DNA of 64,000 bases, taken from Dysidea avara (lineage: Eukaryota; Porifera; Demospongiae; Dictyoceratida; Dysideidae). Both the position numbers and the translations under genes were made by a program. The DNA is taken from positions 4,868,488 to 4,932,487 of the forward strand of contig NC_089273.1 of the NCBI RefSeq assembly GCF_963678975.1, read 5' to 3'. Positions 23,565 through 33,731 of this stretch are shown in pieces (the first letter of the stretch is position 1; each line of letters begins with the position of its first letter). Under the pieces are notes generated by a model that saw only the letters and a program-made list of their open reading frames with translations, was not told where the DNA came from and ran no database searches.

Positions 23565-23650
23565 AGTAGCAATAAATATTTTGAGATTGGCCGCCTTTCC
23601 ATTGTACATAACATTGCCATATACATGGAAGGTTACCAAACTCAATCAAG
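23565..23650. repeat. Diverged copy of the 29.5-kb palindrome core
   Basis: AGTAGCAATAAATA, GGCCGCCTTTCC, then CATTGCCATATACA and GGAAGGTTACCAAACTCAA mirror the central part of the palindrome at 29440-29525, including the loop CATTGCCGTATACA. Confidence 0.6.
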
Positions 23651-24080
23651 ACTCACGGCAGTGAGTCGCGCGGCCAGTAAAGCAGAAACGCGCGCCGCAG
23701 ACAATAAATGACGCGACCACTACGTGAGGATTTTACAGGAACGAACGTTGTCAAATTCGGCCGTCCTGTAACTCACCCGCCACTTACGCTATCCCTCTGA
23801 AACTCTAGAGTTGAACTCATCGTGTCACTAGTAACTACCACACAAGCAGTGAAGCAAATCCATGCCGATTGCTTCGTGATCGAGATTGCCGACATCAAAG
23901 GGGAAGTTTCATTTAAAAATATATATATATATTTTTTTTAATCGCATGCGGTTAGACGCAACCGCAGGTGTATGCCTTGCGTTCCTTTGTGCATTCCAAA
24001 CATTGATTGCCCTGCTATCGCTTCAGTATTCACTCAATCGCCTCAAGATTCACATCATCGATTTCACCATACATGATTAT
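23651..24080. other. Locally CpG-rich stretch, no gene called
   Basis: Unlike its AT-rich surroundings, 23651-23800 has many CG dinucleotides (GCGCGGCC, ACGCGCGCC, ACGCGACC). An AT run at 23918-23938 follows, then another C-rich part. It could be a promoter or the end of a young element. No start codon with a convincing protein is seen. Confidence 0.3.
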
Positions 24081-25204
24081 CCTACAGTAGGCACTCCAGT
24101 CCGATTTTTAAATTTTGGAAAAACTGGCTTTTTATGTGCTCAGTAGATAGAGTATTGATTGCCGATCTCAGAAATATATAGTTTGTTGGATTGGAATTAG
24201 CTACTTTGGCATGCACAGTGCTTAAAAACTGAAAAAAAAGGACATTTTTTCTCCGGGGCTTCCCATACATTTTAAAGGGGAAAATGGCACAATTGAATCA
24301 GGGAGCCATCTAGCAATCTGGACTATCTTGAAACTGCAGTTGTTTCTAGCTGCAAGTTTGTACATGTAATGAGAGTAACTTCAGGTCTTATTGGATCTCA
24401 GCAATCTTTGTATGCTTTGTGGTGAGCAAAAATGCTTCACCTACTGCACACTTCTCAATACTATGGTGTATACCCATAGGTAAGTGGCTATCTCAAGTTG
24501 GTAAAAACATCAAGTTAACAACTTATGTAGGTAAACAACTAAAGTGGAGGTGCCACAAGGATGCAACAATACCTAAGGTGGAGTTGTGGTTTCAATTATG
24601 GCATTGTTATACCGACTTTGAAGTGGTTTATACTTTTGAGCTGATGACACAGCCATCAGAAAATTGCTCTGGAGCTGAAAATCGCTAACCCGAGTGAAGT
24701 AACTACGGACTTTAAAGTAACCACCAGTGACTACCTTTCACCCGACAGTACGTTTTTTTAAGTTTTAAAGTATTCTACAAACATTACAAGGCTTGAAAAG
24801 ATTACAAAACAACACAAAACTTACTTATATATAACGCGCACGATAAAACTAAGATTTTCATGATGATCAGCGTGTGGACAAACCCCACAGCGATTTTCAT
24901 CCTCATTGGAGCTCGGACAACGGAGCAATCCCTAGTTAAACACGAGTTGTCATTTTGTGCCAGGGTTCTATTGGGGACTATACGGATAATTTTTTTATTA
25001 AAAAATCTCGGATACTGGAATGCCTACCCACAGTCGTAATTTCAGCACCAAACGAAGTTTCAGTCGTCCTCAGTCGACCTAGAGGCCAAATACAAAACCC
25101 AGATTGTTGTTTTCCGCATTACTCGCTTGGCATGTAGGGCAATGTGTCTTTAAACTGTTCTAAAAGTTTCGTTTAGATTGAAACGTATGTTTTCGAGAAT
25201 GGCT
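24081..25204. other. No gene recognised
   Basis: Open frames of 60-89 aa (for example 24419-24688 plus) have no recognisable domain. No paired terminal repeats were identified with confidence. Confidence 0.35.
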
Positions 25205-25505
25205 AGTTTGAATTTAGTCGCCCCCACGTAATTTGCTCTCTAAGAATTTTACTCGGAATTTAAAGAATGACGCAGAGCACAACTGCGGTCACTGGGTATT
25301 GATGAAATGGCGCTCTATGTAGTTAATCAGTGCATAAAGCCACAAAGAAGTGTGCTGACATAGATTATAGTCCACAGATATAATCTATGGTGCTGCATAC
25401 CATCGTTCGTTTTTATCAAATTTAGTCGCCCCCACCGTGACGTAATTTGTCCCTCTAAGGGCGCGGCTTAAAGAATGACACAATACAACTGCGGTTACCA
25501 GATTT
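25205..25505 (+). repeat. Pair of ~85-bp direct repeats
   Basis: TTTAGTCGCCCCCAC, GTAATTTG, TCTAAG, TTAAAGAATGAC and ACAACTGCGGT recur in order at about 25215-25295 and 25420-25490. The intervening part holds a small dyad (AGATTATA and TATAATCT). Confidence 0.6.
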
Positions 25506-26451
25506 TGACACAAGCTGCGAGTAATTAGCACATGTAGCTAGCTAATTGTCACCATGCATTATTACATTTTATAGCACCCCCACACAAAAATTATACATGT
25601 AATTACAACATACAGAGGACACATGAATGCCAAACACTTTTCACAACAATATAATGTAAGAATTGTACAATAATTACTGTAATATAACAGCTATGTATTT
25701 CCATTGGCCCGCCATGGTAGCAAGTCTCACATGACGGCATGTATATTCATCCAATCCAAGCACAATGGGAGTAACACGTAAGTATGATGACAAGTTGGTA
25801 TGACTCCATTTGTAGAATCCAGATGAATGGGTGTGGCTCCAGTATGTCTAAACAGTTAACAAACATTCCTGTTATATATACGTGCTAGAGTTGCAATATA
25901 ATAGCATAGTATTTAAATGCAACAATACATAGTCTCCACTATCAAACGACACTAAGTGGAGGATATTGTTGCATCTCTAGTATGTACACTCTATCAGTAC
26001 AACCTGTCTTAATGGCCACCAGTATAGAAAGACAACCTCTCTTGAAAAGCGAATTCCAATTGAGAATTTATACACTGTTACCTGCTTATTGAGTGAAGGT
26101 GGCAATAAACAAGTTCCACCGTAATTTATACACATGATCTGATCTGTATATTCTGTCAGTGGATGAGATCCACTTGGCCAGGACAAAATGTGACCCAAAT
26201 GTCCTGGATGATCCATACTCAACCCACTTATGACCCAGTGGCACAATAGAACTGAGTATAGAGAATACATTTATATTTATTTCTAAGATGTGTGGACACA
26301 TTACAACACATTACATGTACATACAAGACATGCTACGTACTGTTTTAGCATTTCAAGTCACCACATTATGTACGGACCATTCAACAATGCTTCATAGTGC
26401 CCATCTGTAAACCTGAAGAAAAGTTACGAAAAATAAAAATTTACATAAGTA
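25506..26451. other. No gene recognised
   Basis: AT-rich with overlapping minus-strand ORFs of 71 and 97 aa at 25977-26301 that resemble no family known to me. Left uncalled. Confidence 0.35.
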
Positions 26452-26627
26452 CAATGAAACCTCATTAATATGGCCAGCTGTGGAACCAAAAATTTGGCCT
26501 GAATAACAAGGTGGCCTTATGAATGAGGCCATAAAGTACTGCTTAGCTATATTTGGGATCTACTAGAGGTGGCCAATATAATGAGGTGGTCTTATTAAAG
26601 AGGTGGCCGCTAAGTGAGGTATCACTG
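26452..26627. mobile_element. pogo/Tigger-like MITE, 176 bp, TA target site
   Basis: The left end CAATGAAACCTCATTAATAT and the right end GAGGTATCACTG are inverted copies and are flanked by TA on both sides (26450-26451 and 26628-26629). Several GAGGTGGCC-type internal repeats are present. TIR sequence and TA duplication fit the pogo/Tigger group. Confidence 0.65.
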
Positions 26628-26673
26628 TACATACAGTTCACAATGGTGAACAATATTAATGGTTAACAATATA

Positions 26674-27429
26674 CACTGAAACCTGCAGGTCACTTGTGGA
26701 AGATTGCTCTCTACACAAAATGACACACTCAGAGATGGATGATACAGTAACACATTGTGACTTCAATACTCGTGATGTGTCACTGCTAGGCAGCAACCAT
26801 ATACACAGCACTGCCAATGCACAACATCGCACTTGCTTGTACACACAATTTTGCTCAAGATTTTACAAATTGATAATTAAGGGGTGTGGAAACTAGCTGC
26901 TCGCTCGAAAGACTGTGTGGCAGCTGTTTCCCTTCTGTACAAGTGGCCACCAAGACAGGTCCACTGTGGATGAAAGCCAGGCATTAGATATTTGGTATTT
27001 CATGTGTTGAAGGCATTCCAGGGCTTCCGGTAGTCTCAAATCTCACCACAGTTTAACTCAGGCAGTGTTGTGGTCACCACTAAACCACTGGAATGCTGTG
27101 TTATGTGAAAAATATATCCTATGGATAATGACTTCATCACTTTCTTCATCAGGAGCTTATAAGGACCAATAGTGAAACTTTTTACACTTTGGGCTGACAG
27201 CCAACTGCCTAAGTCTGAAGCAGTGCCTTTGGTGCTCTAACAGATTGGCTGCCCCCTTGCTGCCAGCACTCACTGTCTCGTATGTTGTCACACACTAAAT
27301 CCATCTCTATAGCCAGTTAGAACAGTATGCTTCTTACCTTTTTTAAGGCGCAAAATGCAGCCACCTCTTTAAAAAGCTAGGTCAGAAAATTTTTGTCCCT
27401 ACGGCCTGAATAATGACCAGCTTTCACTG
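26674..27429. mobile_element. Second pogo/Tigger-like element, 756 bp, TA target site
   Basis: The left end CACTGAAACCTGCAGGTCA and the right end GACCAGCTTTCACTG form short inverted termini flanked by TA (26672-26673 and 27430-27431). Interior phrases (AAGTGGCCACC, TGGTCACCACT) resemble the shorter neighbour. No transposase frame is present. Confidence 0.5.
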
Positions 27430-27587
27430 TACTATTAGTGACTAGTGATCATGGAGGATTATTTATTAAGATACTAAGATATATTAAATGCTACAACCTC
27501 TAAATATAGCAGTAAATTTTTTACCCTGGTCCAATGTCTAATAATCATGAGAGACTCTACTGTGACAAATACATGTTTATCATGATA

Positions 27588-28266
27588 TGTGACCGGATTT
27601 CACAAAACCAGGCTTCCACACACACAAAATCCAACTTACGATTTTACCAGAAATGGATTGCTGGTCTAATACACTATCATATTTCACACTGTACTTCCTT
27701 CAGCACTGACAAGTCTGGTTTCTGTAGCAGCTTTCTTCCGACCCTGTCAAAGCCACGAGTGTGAGATTGGCACCATTAAATGGCCATGGCTTTGTGATAA
27801 TGGTGTGTAGTGAGCTGGAACTTCACAGAGAGCTCGCCAATAGTGTTCTCAGTCAATTTGGAGTAATTTGAGGGCCATGGAGGGCCCAAACTTGGCCTCT
27901 GGATTCCAATCGTCTTCTTACTCCATTTTATACCCGTATATTGGCCTCTGGATTCCAATCGTCTTCTTACTTCATTTTATACCCGTATATTAAGACCACC
28001 GTCCACCCCCACCCTCCCACCCTATTACTACCATCTGTGATATTATTACTCGCTCGAAAAAAGCTGCTCAAAACAAGGCAAATTTTGGGTATAAGAAATG
28101 TATACACCCACTCAGTGATAGCTAGTGAACAGATGAACAATTGGTGCAAATTTTGTTTGCACAGCTGTAGGCACTGGGAAGTTATTACACAATGATTCCT
28201 TAAAATCGCCATATCTCCTAACAAAGCTTTGTGCGTCGAAGCCTTGTTTTGTCAAATTCAGTCACA
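27588..28266. mobile_element. TIR element with TGTGACCGG-type ends, TA target site
   Basis: The left end TGTGACCGGATTTCACAAAA pairs with the inverted right end TGTGACTGAATTTGACAAAA; both continue into AGGCTTC. TA flanks both ends (27586-27587 and 28267-28268). The same end sequence appears at 2360, 59057, 63554 and 63812. Non-coding. Confidence 0.65.
27892..27990 (+). repeat. 49-bp tandem duplication
   Basis: Two copies of a 49-bp unit starting TTGGCCTCTGGATTCC lie back to back, differing by a single base. It lies inside the TA-flanked element. Confidence 0.9.
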
Positions 28267-28590
28267 TATGTGCTAATCGCCTTTTTACAATTAAGTTTTA
28301 CAACACAAATACATGTATAATTAAACTCACTAATTGTGACTAAATCCCTTCAACACGAAAAGACAGGTAATGAGACAACCTTGGAGACAACAGCCTCACA
28401 AGCCTATTCTGGTGCGCTTATTTAGTAGTAATATAAATTTTAATGGCGTTTATTTACAACAGGACATAATTACGTGCCCCTCTATTGTCTCTGTACATAC
28501 TTGCCTTTTCTTTACTATTCTCCTTTCATTTCACAAGATCTCTTGGCAGGGGCGTAGCTTCTTCACTTGAATTAGTCAATGCTTGAAGTA

Positions 28591-28774
28591 GATCGAGATA
28601 CTCTAATAGAACAGTCACATTTCTACAAGTGCCATATTTTTATATTGTAAAGTGTGTAAGTAGCTAGTAATTTAAGCTATACAATCCAATGCTAAGCAGA
28701 AGTTGTAACTATGCTAAATATTGATTGCAGTGTTACAGCTATTTTGTGACTGCTCTAATAGAGTATTTTGATCG
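28591..28774. mobile_element. 184-bp MITE with TACTCTAATAGA-type arms
   Basis: It begins GATCGAGATACTCTAATAGA and ends with the inverted counterpart (GACTGCTCTAATAGAGTATT then TTGATC). About 120 bp of AT-rich sequence lies between. Related solo ends are at 28930-28972 and 29912-29996. Confidence 0.75.
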
Positions 28775-29173
28775 TTTTAATGCAGTACAAGATGAAAGCA
28801 AAGTGTTATTAAGGGTTTACTAGTTAAAATGGTTGTTAGTTGACTGTAGTTGCATGCCACTAACAGGTCCGCCCAGAGAAATTAGGGGGCCCAGGGAAAA
28901 GAGTTAAAGAGGGGCCCAGGGGCAAGGAAGGGTCTAGATCCTGACTGCTCTATTAGAGTATATTGATCTTTCTTTAAACAGGCAATCAAGGGACCCCTTT
29001 TGGGCTGGGGCAGGGGGAAAATTCCCCCCCCCCTCCATGTGGGCGGCCCTGGCCACTAAAATTACAGTTATATTTTAATATTCTGTCACTGTAATCTGGG
29101 GTTTCTGTCAAAACCATGGAAACTCACCTACTGTTATCAACAGTGCATTGCTTATTCTAACAAAAAGTATTGA
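28775..29173. other. No gene; one solo MITE end
   Basis: Contains a solo GACTGCTCTATTAGAGTATA terminus at 28942-28961, with G-rich and C-rich runs on both sides (28885-28930, 28995-29050). No coding signal. Confidence 0.4.
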
Positions 29174-29798
29174 AATCCCATCCAAAAACAGCTTATAGCT
29201 GTAAAAAAGTGCGCGTCCAAGTAAAGCAGAGTTAATTGCGACAAAAAGTAATGATATCATAATGCGGCCATGTACGAGGTGTGCAAGTTGTAAAATTCAT
29301 ATTAGCTAATCAGATAATACAACGTTATTGTTAAAGTGTTAATGAGAACTATGTGCTGCTAGTTTATAAGTGTGTGAGCATCTTCATAAATGCCACACAA
29401 ATTTAATTCTCAATAAAGCAATGTGTATAGATTCTCTGATAGCAATAAATAGCTTGAGTTTGGCCACCTTTCCTTTGTTCGTAGCATTGCCGTATACAGG
29501 AAAGGCGGCCAAACTCAAACTATTTATTGCTATCAGAGAATCTATACACATTGCTTTATTGAGAATTAAATTTGTGTGGCATTTATGAAGATGCTCACAC
29601 ACTTATAAACTAGCAGCACATAGTTCTCATTAACACTTTAACAATAACATTGTATTATCTGATTAGCTAATATGAATTTTACAACTTGCACACCTCGTAC
29701 ATGGCCGCATTATGATATCATTACTTTTTGTCGCAGTTAACTCTGCTTTACTTGGATGCGCATTTTTTTACAGCTATAAGCTGTTTTTGGATGGGATT
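29174..29798. repeat. 625-bp near-perfect palindrome
   Basis: Arms of roughly 300 bp run from AATCCCATCCAAAAACAGC at the left to its inverted copy at the right, differing at only a few positions. The centre is a short hairpin around 29465-29510 (GGCCACCTTTCCT, loop, AGGAAAGGCGGCC). Because of the symmetry the same 72-aa ORF appears on both strands (29370-29588 and 29602-29384); neither is a gene. It is likely a foldback-type element. Confidence 0.9.
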
Positions 29799-30380
29799 AT
29801 TTATAGAAGGTAAAGGCTACCATAAATGCTATGCAATGGTGGCATAACCAGGTGATACAGTAAGACTTGAATCTTGATTATACGAACCCTTTATTATCCA
29901 AACAGTGTAAGTGACTGTTCTATTTGAGTATTCTGTTATTAGGTGAACGTTCTATTAGAGTAAGTGTATGTTCTATTAGAGCAGTTGAACGGAACTTACT
30001 ATATAAATGAATGGGCTTGATTTATACAAACGTATTCACTTATCTTAACATTTTTATAATTGAACTGGCACACAGATGCTTGGGTCCTACTGTACTTTAT
30101 ACTATACATCAGTTAGAGAAACAAAATAGAAGTTGTCTTATACGTAAACAATTTACTTGGTTATGTGCGACCCAGTCCTAGTAATTATACAACCAAGTAG
30201 TAAGAATAATAAGAAATGCGGTTAAAATTACGTCATTAATAATGAATGAATAAATAATAAATAATGTTTGAGAAAACTACGAGGCCTAGAGATATGAACT
30301 AAGCGGGGATAGATTCGCCTGTGAATGAAGGCACATCCGTATAATAAGTACGCCTGTTCGTGCTGATGACTTTACCGTAC
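29799..30380. other. No gene; tandem solo MITE ends
   Basis: At 29912-29996 three imperfect copies of TGTTCTATTAGAGTA occur in a row. The remainder is AT-rich without features. Confidence 0.4.
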
Positions 30381-30390
30381 GTGTAATTCT

Positions 30391-30638
30391 ATATAACGCT
30401 CGGCACCACGCCCTTGTTTAATTACAGATTGCTTGAACGAGAAGATTAGTAAACGTCCGCGGAGAGGCCAGGCGCCACTTTACTGGTAAGCAACAACATT
30501 ACAAGTATGTTTAAACGTTTGTAACTGTGTCTTTTGTATTCAGGATATGCGCTCCAGGTGTCATGCAGTGAAGGACCAGCTGATGACCAGTTGGGATACC
30601 AGCTGATGCGCTTATAAACAACCAGCTGGAACAGCAAG
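30391..30638 (+). promoter_or_regulatory. Possible promoter and two non-coding exons
   Basis: TATAA at 30392, a donor-like TG|GTAAG at 30485-30490, an acceptor-like TTTGTATTCAG ending 30543 and a donor-like CAAG|GTAATG at 30638-30644 would give exons ending at 30485 and spanning 30544-30638. No long reading frame links them. This may be a non-coding transcript, the 5' end of a gene lost to the later insertions, or chance. Confidence 0.22.
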
Positions 30639-30697
30639 GTAATGAGTAATGTAATACTTGTACCGGTAGTTGTATTATAGGTCTACATCTTCATCCT

Positions 30698-30782
30698 TCA
30701 TCTGGCTTGCTAGCGGCTGGAATTATTTTCATTATACCGCCACCTTCATCTGGCTTGCTGGCGGCTGAAATTATTTTCCACT
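30698..30782 (+). repeat. Short direct repeat pair
   Basis: Two copies of a ~38-bp unit containing CATCTGGCTTGCTAGCGGCT (second copy with CTGGCGGCT), spaced 46 bp start to start. Confidence 0.85.
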
Positions 30783-31650
30783 CGGCTTAACTACTAGTCT
30801 ACTGTGAGTCTGTAATAGCTAAACAAGAAGCCGATGCAGTGCTGCATATTCAACAATGTGTAACTATTTCCTGTATGTTGTGCATGGCTGTATGCATAAT
30901 AATATAGACTGTGATCACTGTGCCAATGCCACACCGCTGATATACAGGCAGTGGCCTCTAGTTACAACACAGTCTGTTGTGCCATATTGGCTTGATTGGG
31001 ATCAATTGCTAATTGTGCCTTCACCATATCCCTTATTCTGCATAGCCTCACTTCACTGCTGAGTCATCTTCAGAGACACGTCACACCTACAATACATAGT
31101 TACTTTCAATATAGCTAACTTAACTTGGTTTTTGTGTAGGTTGTGTTTTAGTATTGTGGTTTTCTGATGCCAGTTAAACTCCCTTGCCTGTGTACGTATG
31201 CATATGTATCATTTCCACAGGTACACGCACACTGCTCTGAGTGTTTCCTATGGCACTGTTTATACTTGCCCAATGGGTAGGTTACAACGTCGGTGTATGT
31301 ACTTGGTTGTACGTGACGCGGTCCTAGTAATAATAATAATAATAATAATATTCGCGTAAAACAAGATCGATATGTTGCCACGCCTACAGGGTAAACCGCT
31401 TCATGACTAGTCTGGTGGCACCCGCCCCTTTGCATAGAGTAAGAGTCTGGTATGCTTAGCATAGTGGAGTTGTACCAGATTACCAAAAACTGGTGCAACC
31501 AATCAGAACGCTCCACGCTTAATCAACGCATTTTTGTTATGTTACGTCAAAAGAATGAATCAAATGCCCTAACAGTACTGAAAGAAACAAAAGGAGTTAA
31601 GTAATAAAGAACAAAGAGAAGAAAGTGTTATTTCAGGAAGGGCTTTTCGC

Positions 31651-31849
31651 TGTCATGAACTGACTGTATTTATATTACTTTACTGTTGTAATTATAAGAG
31701 TTGTAATTCTTACGCATGCGTATGAGTGTATGCTATGTTTTCGTACATCATGAACAGTGGATGACCTCGTTGTGTTGTATCCGCGGAATCGCTAGCCCTC
31801 CAACCCCCCGCCAATCCAGAACCTGCTGTATTGTGCGTTAGTCACGACA
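31651..31849 (+). repeat. 5' LTR
   Basis: 199 bp with TG...CA ends, identical to the 3' copy. It supplies the element's promoter; no clear TATA motif stands out beyond TATTTATATTAC near its start. Confidence 0.96.
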
Positions 31850-31850
31850 T

Positions 31851-31868
31851 TGGTGCTGTGACCAGGAT
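31851..31868 (+). promoter_or_regulatory. Primer-binding site, tRNA-His type
   Basis: TGGTGCTGTGACCAGGAT begins one base after the LTR. From memory it complements the 3' end of animal tRNA-His including CCA, with one mismatch. This site would prime minus-strand DNA synthesis. Confidence 0.6.
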
Positions 31869-31997
31869 TTCCGATTGGTTTTGCTACTTCGTAACCCATC
31901 CCGCAAACGTCGTGGTACCGTGGCATTATTATTAACGGTACCCACCAAGGCAAGCCAATCTTACTGTTAATAAGTTCTTTCTGGTATTTCTTCGCAG

Positions 31998-33731
31998 ATG
32001 GAAGGGCTAGACAAGTTAAAGGGATCTCGAAAGGCATATCGATCCCATTTAACGCGCCTTTATGGAAAGTTGGAGGAACTGAATCTCTCGCAACCCGCGA
32101 CTGAAGAGACCATCACTGCTGTTACTTCTCACCTCGACCAACTTCAGCGTAAAGCCGAAGCAATTCAACAACTCGACTCTAAGATCCAATCTATAATGGA
32201 AGAGCCATCGGACATAGAAAGTGACGTACTGTACTCATTAGACATTCAGGATACGCTAATTGAGAGAATGACTCGTCTTAAACGTTACTTAGAGAAGGCT
32301 AGAGCAACAACTGTGACTCACTCGACTACTGAGACCACTGCCAGAGCAACTGCTAGTCGTCTGCCAAAGCTTGACTTGCCAAGATACTCTGGGGACCCAC
32401 TAGGCTGGCAGACTTTTTGGGACTCCTTCAAGGCTGCTGTCCATTCAAGCACGCATCTTACTGGTATTGAGAAATTCAATTATCTACGTGGACAGTTGGA
32501 TGGTGAAGCTTCTAGAGCAGTTAGTGGACTTACCTTAACAGATGCCAACTATGAGCAGTCAGTTGCGCTCCTAGAATCCAGATTTGGAAAGAAGCAACGC
32601 ATCATTAATGCACATATGCAAGCTTTGACAGACCTTCCTACCCCTTCCAACAATGCAGCCAGTCTCCGCCAACTTTATGACACTTTGGAAAGCCATATAC
32701 GAGGATTAGAGGCATTGGGAAAGACTAAGGATACATTTGGAGATTTTTTAATTCCTATCATCTTCAGAAGGTTACCATCAGCTATCAGACGAAACCTTAC
32801 ACGTGACCACACCTCGGAGGAATGGAACATAGATGAAGTGCGCAGGGCTATAGAGAAAGAGATCATTGTACTGGAGTCTGGTCTAGACAATCAAGGTGAC
32901 AGCGGTCGATCGACCATCACAGGATCCTTTCTCACAGGAATACGTAAGGGACAGTCTGGACAACAGTTAGCTGATAAGAGATTTGTGAGTGCTAAACCAA
33001 CTTGTGTTAATTGTAAGGGACTGCACAGCTCAGCACAGTGTAATGTTGTAGTGGATGTAAAAGCACGGCTAGAGGTGGTAAAGAGGGGGAGGTTGTGTTT
33101 CAATTGTTTGGGCAGTCACAGAGCAATGAATTGTAACTCTAAGAATCGGTGTAGATTGTGCCATAAGAAGCACCATACTACTTTATGTGGAATGGACAAT
33201 CCACTTATCAGTGGAGCTACAACTGTAAGACAACAGAATGCCACATCACAACCCCCACAGACCAGCCAAGTTTCACCTCCTCTAACCAGTCAAACTCCAC
33301 AAGGTTCACTGAACCCTGCTTCAAACAGTTTTGTCCCCACACAACAACACATTAGTGAATACACAATGGCTACACAACCCCTGCTTGTTGTTAAGCGTAA
33401 CCCTCAGTGTCTATTGAAGACAGCCATTGCACTTGTTAGAGTTGGTAATAAACGCATTTCTGCAAATGTACTATTTGATGAAGGAGCACAAAGGTCCTTT
33501 GTTACTGAAACCTTAGCTGCTCAACTAGGTGCAAGCCCACATCACAAGGAGAGCTTAGCGATTTCATCATTTGGTGGATCAACCTCCCTTAACAATCAAG
33601 TCAGTTTAGTCAATTTTATCCTAGAAACAACTGAAGGTGACATCAAGATTTCGGCCTTAGTGGTTCCAAAAATTGCCGCACCCATCCAGAATTTTGTGAG
33701 GTCAGACTTGCACAATCTTCCTCATTTATGA
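31998..33731 (+). CDS. BEL/Pao Gag and aspartic protease (577 aa, ends at in-frame TGA)
   Basis: ATG-initiated; the leader is 129 nt from the primer site. The N-terminus is helical. A DUF1759-type Gag core starts near residue 122 (PKLDLPRYSG, then GWQTFWDSF). CCHC-like zinc knuckles lie at ~336 (CVNCKGLHSSAQC) and ~367-395 (CFNCLGSHRAMNC, CRLCHKKHHTTLC). The DUF1758 retropepsin-like region starts near 475, with LFDEGAQRSF near 490 in place of the usual D-S/T-G active-site triplet. Gag packages element RNA and the protease processes the polyprotein. The TGA falls inside the protease-to-RT linker, where the family normally continues without a stop, and the downstream sequence stays in the same frame. 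It could be a fresh nonsense change or a regulated readthrough site. Confidence 0.93.
   Translation: MEGLDKLKGSRKAYRSHLTRLYGKLEELNLSQPATEETITAVTSHLDQLQRKAEAIQQLDSKIQSIMEEPSDIESDVLYSLDIQDTLIERMTRLKRYLEKARATTVTHSTTETTARATASRLPKLDLPRYSGDPLGWQTFWDSFKAAVHSSTHLTGIEKFNYLRGQLDGEASRAVSGLTLTDANYEQSVALLESRFGKKQRIINAHMQALTDLPTPSNNAASLRQLYDTLESHIRGLEALGKTKDTFGDFLIPIIFRRLPSAIRRNLTRDHTSEEWNIDEVRRAIEKEIIVLESGLDNQGDSGRSTITGSFLTGIRKGQSGQQLADKRFVSAKPTCVNCKGLHSSAQCNVVVDVKARLEVVKRGRLCFNCLGSHRAMNCNSKNRCRLCHKKHHTTLCGMDNPLISGATTVRQQNATSQPPQTSQVSPPLTSQTPQGSLNPASNSFVPTQQHISEYTMATQPLLVVKRNPQCLLKTAIALVRVGNKRISANVLFDEGAQRSFVTETLAAQLGASPHHKESLAISSFGGSTSLNNQVSLVNFILETTEGDIKISALVVPKIAAPIQNFVRSDLHNLPHL

Noticed and set aside
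29370-29602. Two 72-aa ORFs with almost the same sequence on opposite strands
   Set aside because: A consequence of the palindrome; no family resemblance.
31148-31516. 122-aa minus-strand ORF
   Set aside because: It crosses the TAA microsatellite (poly-Leu) and the boundary of the foldback arm and MULE-like TIR, so it is a chance frame.
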